DNA of 64,000 nucleotides from Choricystis sp. odSpoLacu1 (lineage: Eukaryota > Chlorophyta > Trebouxiophyceae). The stretch covers positions 62,001 through 126,000 of the forward strand of contig OY253649.1 of NCBI GenBank assembly GCA_958009055.1, read 5' to 3'. Of this stretch, positions 60,262 to 64,000 are shown in pieces. The notes below the pieces were generated by a model. The model saw only the letters and a list, made by a program, of their open reading frames with translations. It had not been told where the DNA came from and made no database searches. The position numbers were made by a program, and so were the translations under genes. Numbering within the stretch: position 1 is the stretch's first letter; each line of letters begins with the position of its first letter.

Positions 60262-60877
60262 TGCGAGAAAGGAAAAAGGAGGCGGAGGAGGGTAGGGGGC
60301 TTGCCCTCTCTGCCCCTCTCTTTCGCCTGTGCATTCCGACTGCCTTGCCCCTGTCTCGCACCTGCTGTGTGTTTTTCCCCCTCCTTTTTTGTGTGTCAAC
60401 CCACGGAAACATCAAAAGAAACCTTTTGCTTGCACGCTGCTGCTGCTCTCTCTCTGCTGTCTCCCTGTGTCTCCGCCGCCAGTCCAGCAAAGCATCCTGG
60501 AGTCGTGGGCTGTGAGCAAGCGGGGCGTCCGGGAGGGGAAGGCCGCTTGGGAAAAAGACTGGTCGCAGGGCGACTGTCGACACGGCGGGAGAGGGGGGGG
60601 GGGGGGGGGGGGTCTCCTCGTGCTCACTCGATCCAGAGGGGGCGCACGCAGGCAGGGTTCAGTTGAACGGGGCCAGACACAAGCGGCGCCCGCACAACGG
60701 GCAGCACGCCCCCCCCATAACGAAACACGCACAGTGACGGACTGGGGCGAAGGTGCCGCTTGCAGGTCTCACCAGGCCGACAGCGCCGCTTTCCGCCTTG
60801 CACAACTCGAAACACGATTCAGAGGAGGGAGAACCACACGCGAGACCCACACCTCGCGTTCCCCTCTCCTGCCCCCC
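60262..60877. other. Intergenic region upstream of the kinase gene
   Basis: 616 bases with the eS25 3' UTR on the left and the kinase promoter on the right. It holds a 20-base poly-G run at 60593-60612. No conserved coding sequence was seen. Confidence 0.6.
60593..60612. repeat. Poly-G tract (20 bases)
   Basis: Uninterrupted G-run that could form quadruplex DNA and is error-prone in sequencing. Confidence 0.95.
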
Positions 60878-63847
60878 ATGGAGGCGCCCGCGCCGCGCAC
60901 GTTCCCGCCGGGCAGCCGCCTGGGCGGCTGGACGGTGCGGCGCACGATAGCAGGTGCGTGCTTTGTCGAGCCCCGCGCCGGTCGGCGCGCCCTCTCCCGC
61001 CCCCTTTGCCGCCCCCTCCCCGCTTCAACCCCCTCCCCGGCCGACCGCACGCCTCGGACGAGGCGTGCGGTGGCGGTGCGGGCGGCGGTCGAGTCGGTGT
61101 GAAGCATGGGGTTGGCGTTTGTCATCCAAACGCCCCGAAAACAGCGCGAGTGGCCCTGCCCCCTGCCGACCGCGCCACTCACCTCCGATCTCCCACCCCC
61201 TACCCCCCACCACAGGCGGCCCCTGGTCCAGTGTGCTGGAGGCCGCCAACGAGGACGGCGTGGAAGCCGCGCTCAAGGTGCGTGTGGGGCGTGCCGTCGA
61301 GAATTGCGAGAGCCGCGCGGCCGCGTGCCTCCCCTGCGTCCCCAGGTGGCGGTTGGCGCGCCTCCGCCCTCCATCCCCCCCCCATCTGGCCACCCTTACT
61401 CGCCCGTGGCGTGGTGGCGGGGAGTGGCGAGGGAAGGGCGTGTGCGCCGGCGCCTGTGTACGTGGCAACCCAGGCTCCCTCCAACGCTCACACCCCTCCC
61501 CCTTCCCCTCTCTACAGGTCGTCCACGCTGACACCACGGGCCGCCTCCACATGCCGTTTGACCTCGTGCAGAGAGAGGTGAGTTGTGAGAGGGCAAGGAG
61601 GCTGGGGAGAGGCAGCGTGTGGCGCCCACGGCCTCCGCCAAATCAACCCTGGGAGCGAAGCGCGCTTGCTTCAAAATGGGCCTCGTTGGCCTGCCAACCC
61701 TCCGCCCCCACACGCCCCCGACCCGAGTTTTGTGGCTCTCGGCCGGACCCCAGAGACTTGCTTGGCTGTTTGGGGCGGTTGACTGGCGGGTGCGCCTGCG
61801 AGGTGGCCCTGGGGAGCGCGGCAAAAGGGGCAAGGCTCCAACCGCAGGCATGTTTTTCGGCCTCTGGCATGCCACGGCCACCTGGCGAGCGCGCCGTCAC
61901 CCCTCTCTCTCTCCGCACTCACACCGCCCCCTCCCACCTTCCACCAGATCGGCGCCGCCGCCGCCCTGCACGACGTCCACCCCAACGTCGCCTCCCTGCT
62001 GGACGTGTTTGCGCACGCGTCCGACCTCGTCCAAGTCTGGCAACTCGTCAAGGGCCCCGACCTCCTCGCCTTCATCCAGCGCTGCCCCTCCAAGCGCGTC
62101 CCCGAACCCCTGGCCGCCTCCCTGTTTGCCCAGCTGGCGTCCGCGGTGGCGGCCATGCATGCGGGCGGGTTTTGCCACCGCGACGTCAAGCCCGAGAATG
62201 CTGTGCTCGACGCCACCTCGCGCTCCCTCTACGTCATCGACTTTGGCCTCGCCCGGTCCACGGATGCCGCCGCCACCGCGCGCGTGGGCACGCCCGAGTA
62301 CATGGCGCCCGAGATGATCACGGGTGGCTTGGTTGGCGCGGCGGCCGCGGCGTCCCCGCCCGACGGCACGCCGCCGCCCCCCTCCCCCACCTACGACGGC
62401 GCCGCCGTGGATGCCTGGGGCCTGGGCGTCGTCCTGTACGTCATGCTGACGGGGGCCCTGCCGTTTAGGTGTGCCGACCACCCCGCGTCCCTGGCGCACA
62501 CGCTGCGCGCGGTCGTGGACGCGCCGCCGCGCGCGGCCCCGCTCGACGCGGCGGCCGTGTCCCGGGGGGCGAGGTCCCTGGTGCACGCTCTGCTGACCAA
62601 GGACCCCGCCGCCCGCATGTCGGCCGGCCAGGCCGCCACGCACCCGTGGCTGGCGACGGCGGCGGCCGGCACGCCTGGCGCGGCCGCCGCCGCGGCCGCG
62701 CTCGACGCCGCCCTCGCAGGCTATGCGTGGGGCGCCGCCCCCACGCTCGCCGTGCCCACCCCCTGCACGCCCTCGCTGCGCCGGTCCTCCCTGGACGCCG
62801 CCAAGAGCGTGCTGTACGCCCGGTCGCCGCCGCCGCCGACGGTTGCGGCCATCGGGCTCGGGCTCACCACGCCGCCGCCCGCGACCGCGCCGCCCGCGCT
62901 GGCGGGCGGCACCCCCGCCACAGGGCTCCCCCCCGTGTCCCCCCGCCCCCTGTCCGCCGGCAACAGAGCGTTTGCGTTTGTGCCGCTGGCGCCGTCGGGC
63001 GCGTCCTCGGGCGACTTGCCCCGCCCCCCCTCGCGCCCGCCCTCGCGCGCAGCGTCGGCGGGCGCAGCCGCCGACGAACTGCTCGGCGTCGGCCTCTCCT
63101 CCTGGCTGTGCGACCTGGCAGCCGCGGAAGCGCCGCCGGATGGCCTGATGTTTGACGAGGCATCGCCGTCGCCCCCTCCGTCGGGCGACGCGTCGACCGC
63201 GCCGTCGCCCCCGCCCCGCCCCGCGTCCACCGCGCCGCCCGCGGTGCCGGCCGCTCTGACGGCAGCAGCCGCGTACGCCCCTCCCCCTCCCCTCTCCCCT
63301 CGCGACGGCGGCGATGCCGCGTCGTGGGGGGGGGGGCGAGCTGGGCGACGACCCGTTTCTCGACGGCGACGACGACGACGGCTTCCTCTGGGGCGACGAC
63401 ATCGTGGACGCCCTGGATGGGGGTCGGGGAGGGTGCGACTCGGCTCCCGTCTCTGGCAACTGCGCCTCCGCCCCCGTCTCGGGCGCGAGTGCGTGGTCGT
63501 CGGTGTCGGCGTTGTCGCTGCACTCTGCGGGCTCCGACGCGTCGCCGCCGCCCCCGCAGGCGCCCGCTGCTGACCCCGCCCCCGCGCCCTCCACCACCAC
63601 TCGCCGCGGGCTGGGCGTGGCCGGCACGCTGGCCCAGTTCAAGGCGGCGGTGGGGGCGCCCGCGTCGCGGGGCGCGCGTGGCTCAGCTGCGCGCCCGCCC
63701 GCCTCCCCCTCCCGCCCGCCCGCCCCGCCGCGCCGGGGCAAGGCCGACCAGCCGCCCGCGCTCGCGTCCCTGACCAAAGCGTTGTCTGGGCTGCGCGGCG
63801 GCGCGCGGCGGGCCCCGCTCTTCAAGATCGAAGCGCCCGTCGTGTGA
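60878..63847 (+). CDS. Ser/Thr protein kinase with long low-complexity tail (frame break in a G-run)
   Basis: Exons 60878-60953, 61216-61277, 61518-61577 and 61948-63847. The kinase domain covers about residues 18-315: AGGPWSSV (ATP loop), Lys46 in AALK, HRDVKPEN (143-150), DFG (164-166) and GTPEYMAPE (180-188). The overall pattern is closest to CAMK/SnRK-type kinases, but the family is not certain. A Pro/Ala/Ser-rich tail of about 380 residues follows. In the 11-base G-run at 63326-63336 the frame changes: with 10 G the reading continues as GELGDDPFLDGDDDDGF to the stop at 63847 (about 698 residues), while as written it enters an Arg-rich frame ending at 63573. A one-base homopolymer error is the simplest explanation. 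Confidence 0.82.
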
Positions 63848-63931
63848 GAGGGAGGAGGGTCGCCCCCTTTTTTTTGTACTCTTGCCTTGCCATTTTTCCA
63901 TCCACCCTCCTTTTTACTGTCCGTGTCTTAG

Positions 63932-63945
63932 CCCCCCCCCCCCCC
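63932..63945. repeat. Poly-C tract (14 bases)
   Basis: C-run in the 3' flank of the kinase gene near the window end. Confidence 0.9.
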
Positions 63946-64000
63946 TGGGCGCCTCGTTTTGGCCACTCGAAAAAACGCATTGCCGCCAAAAAACCCAACC

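Overview
The window looks like nuclear DNA of a compact, GC-rich eukaryotic alga, most likely a green alga (Chlorophyta). Genes have short GT-AG introns with GTGAGT/GTGCGT donors, codons end mostly in G or C, and intergenic spacers are a few hundred bases. Several 3' ends carry the TGTAA poly(A) signal typical of chlorophytes. Proteins with plastid-type leaders (thiazole synthase, an unidentified membrane protein, a folate/biopterin-type transporter) sit beside standard eukaryotic housekeeping genes. The species cannot be fixed from the sequence alone.

Region 1 (1-37375) is a head-to-tail array of 11 nearly identical units with a period of 3535 bp; the left end lies outside the window. Each unit carries a full thiamine thiazole synthase gene (THI4, plus strand). 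On its left is a divergent fragment holding only exon 1 of ALG8. On its right is a convergent fragment holding only exon 2 of a plastid membrane protein gene. Both unit edges fall in introns or presumed introns of the flanking genes. One THI4 copy (17548-18937) is frameshifted and lies next to an undersized N gap (19606-19805). The right edge of the array (37375) runs into the intact original of the plastid membrane protein gene (36654-37777). An intact ALG8 is expected just left of the window.

Region 2 (38033-46205) is a cluster of nucleic-acid and ribosome genes: replication protein A large subunit, decapping protein DCP1, replication protein A small subunit RPA3, Notchless (60S maturation) and RIO2 kinase (40S maturation). 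Region 3 (46469-55906) holds an unidentified Ala-rich protein, a folate-biopterin transporter, NOC3 (60S maturation), an ApaG/UVR-domain gene interrupted by a TAG codon, a cereblon homologue (LON plus CULT domains) and NDUFA1 of respiratory complex I. Region 4 (56532-63847) holds a RING1-type Polycomb E3 ligase, the divergent ribosomal protein pair eL30/eS25, and a Ser/Thr kinase whose frame breaks at a G homopolymer.

The most unusual system is the THI4 array. THI4 of the Cys type is a single-turnover enzyme that donates its own active-site sulfur to the product, so each protein molecule makes one thiazole. Raising gene copy number is a direct way to raise output. The amplification also multiplied a bidirectional promoter holding a near-perfect 37-bp palindrome, and it places ALG8 exon 1 upstream of a plastid-gene exon, creating a potential chimeric transcription unit in each complete unit. 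Several single-copy genes have possible defects (ApaG stop, kinase and NOC3 frame changes) that may be sequencing errors or real.
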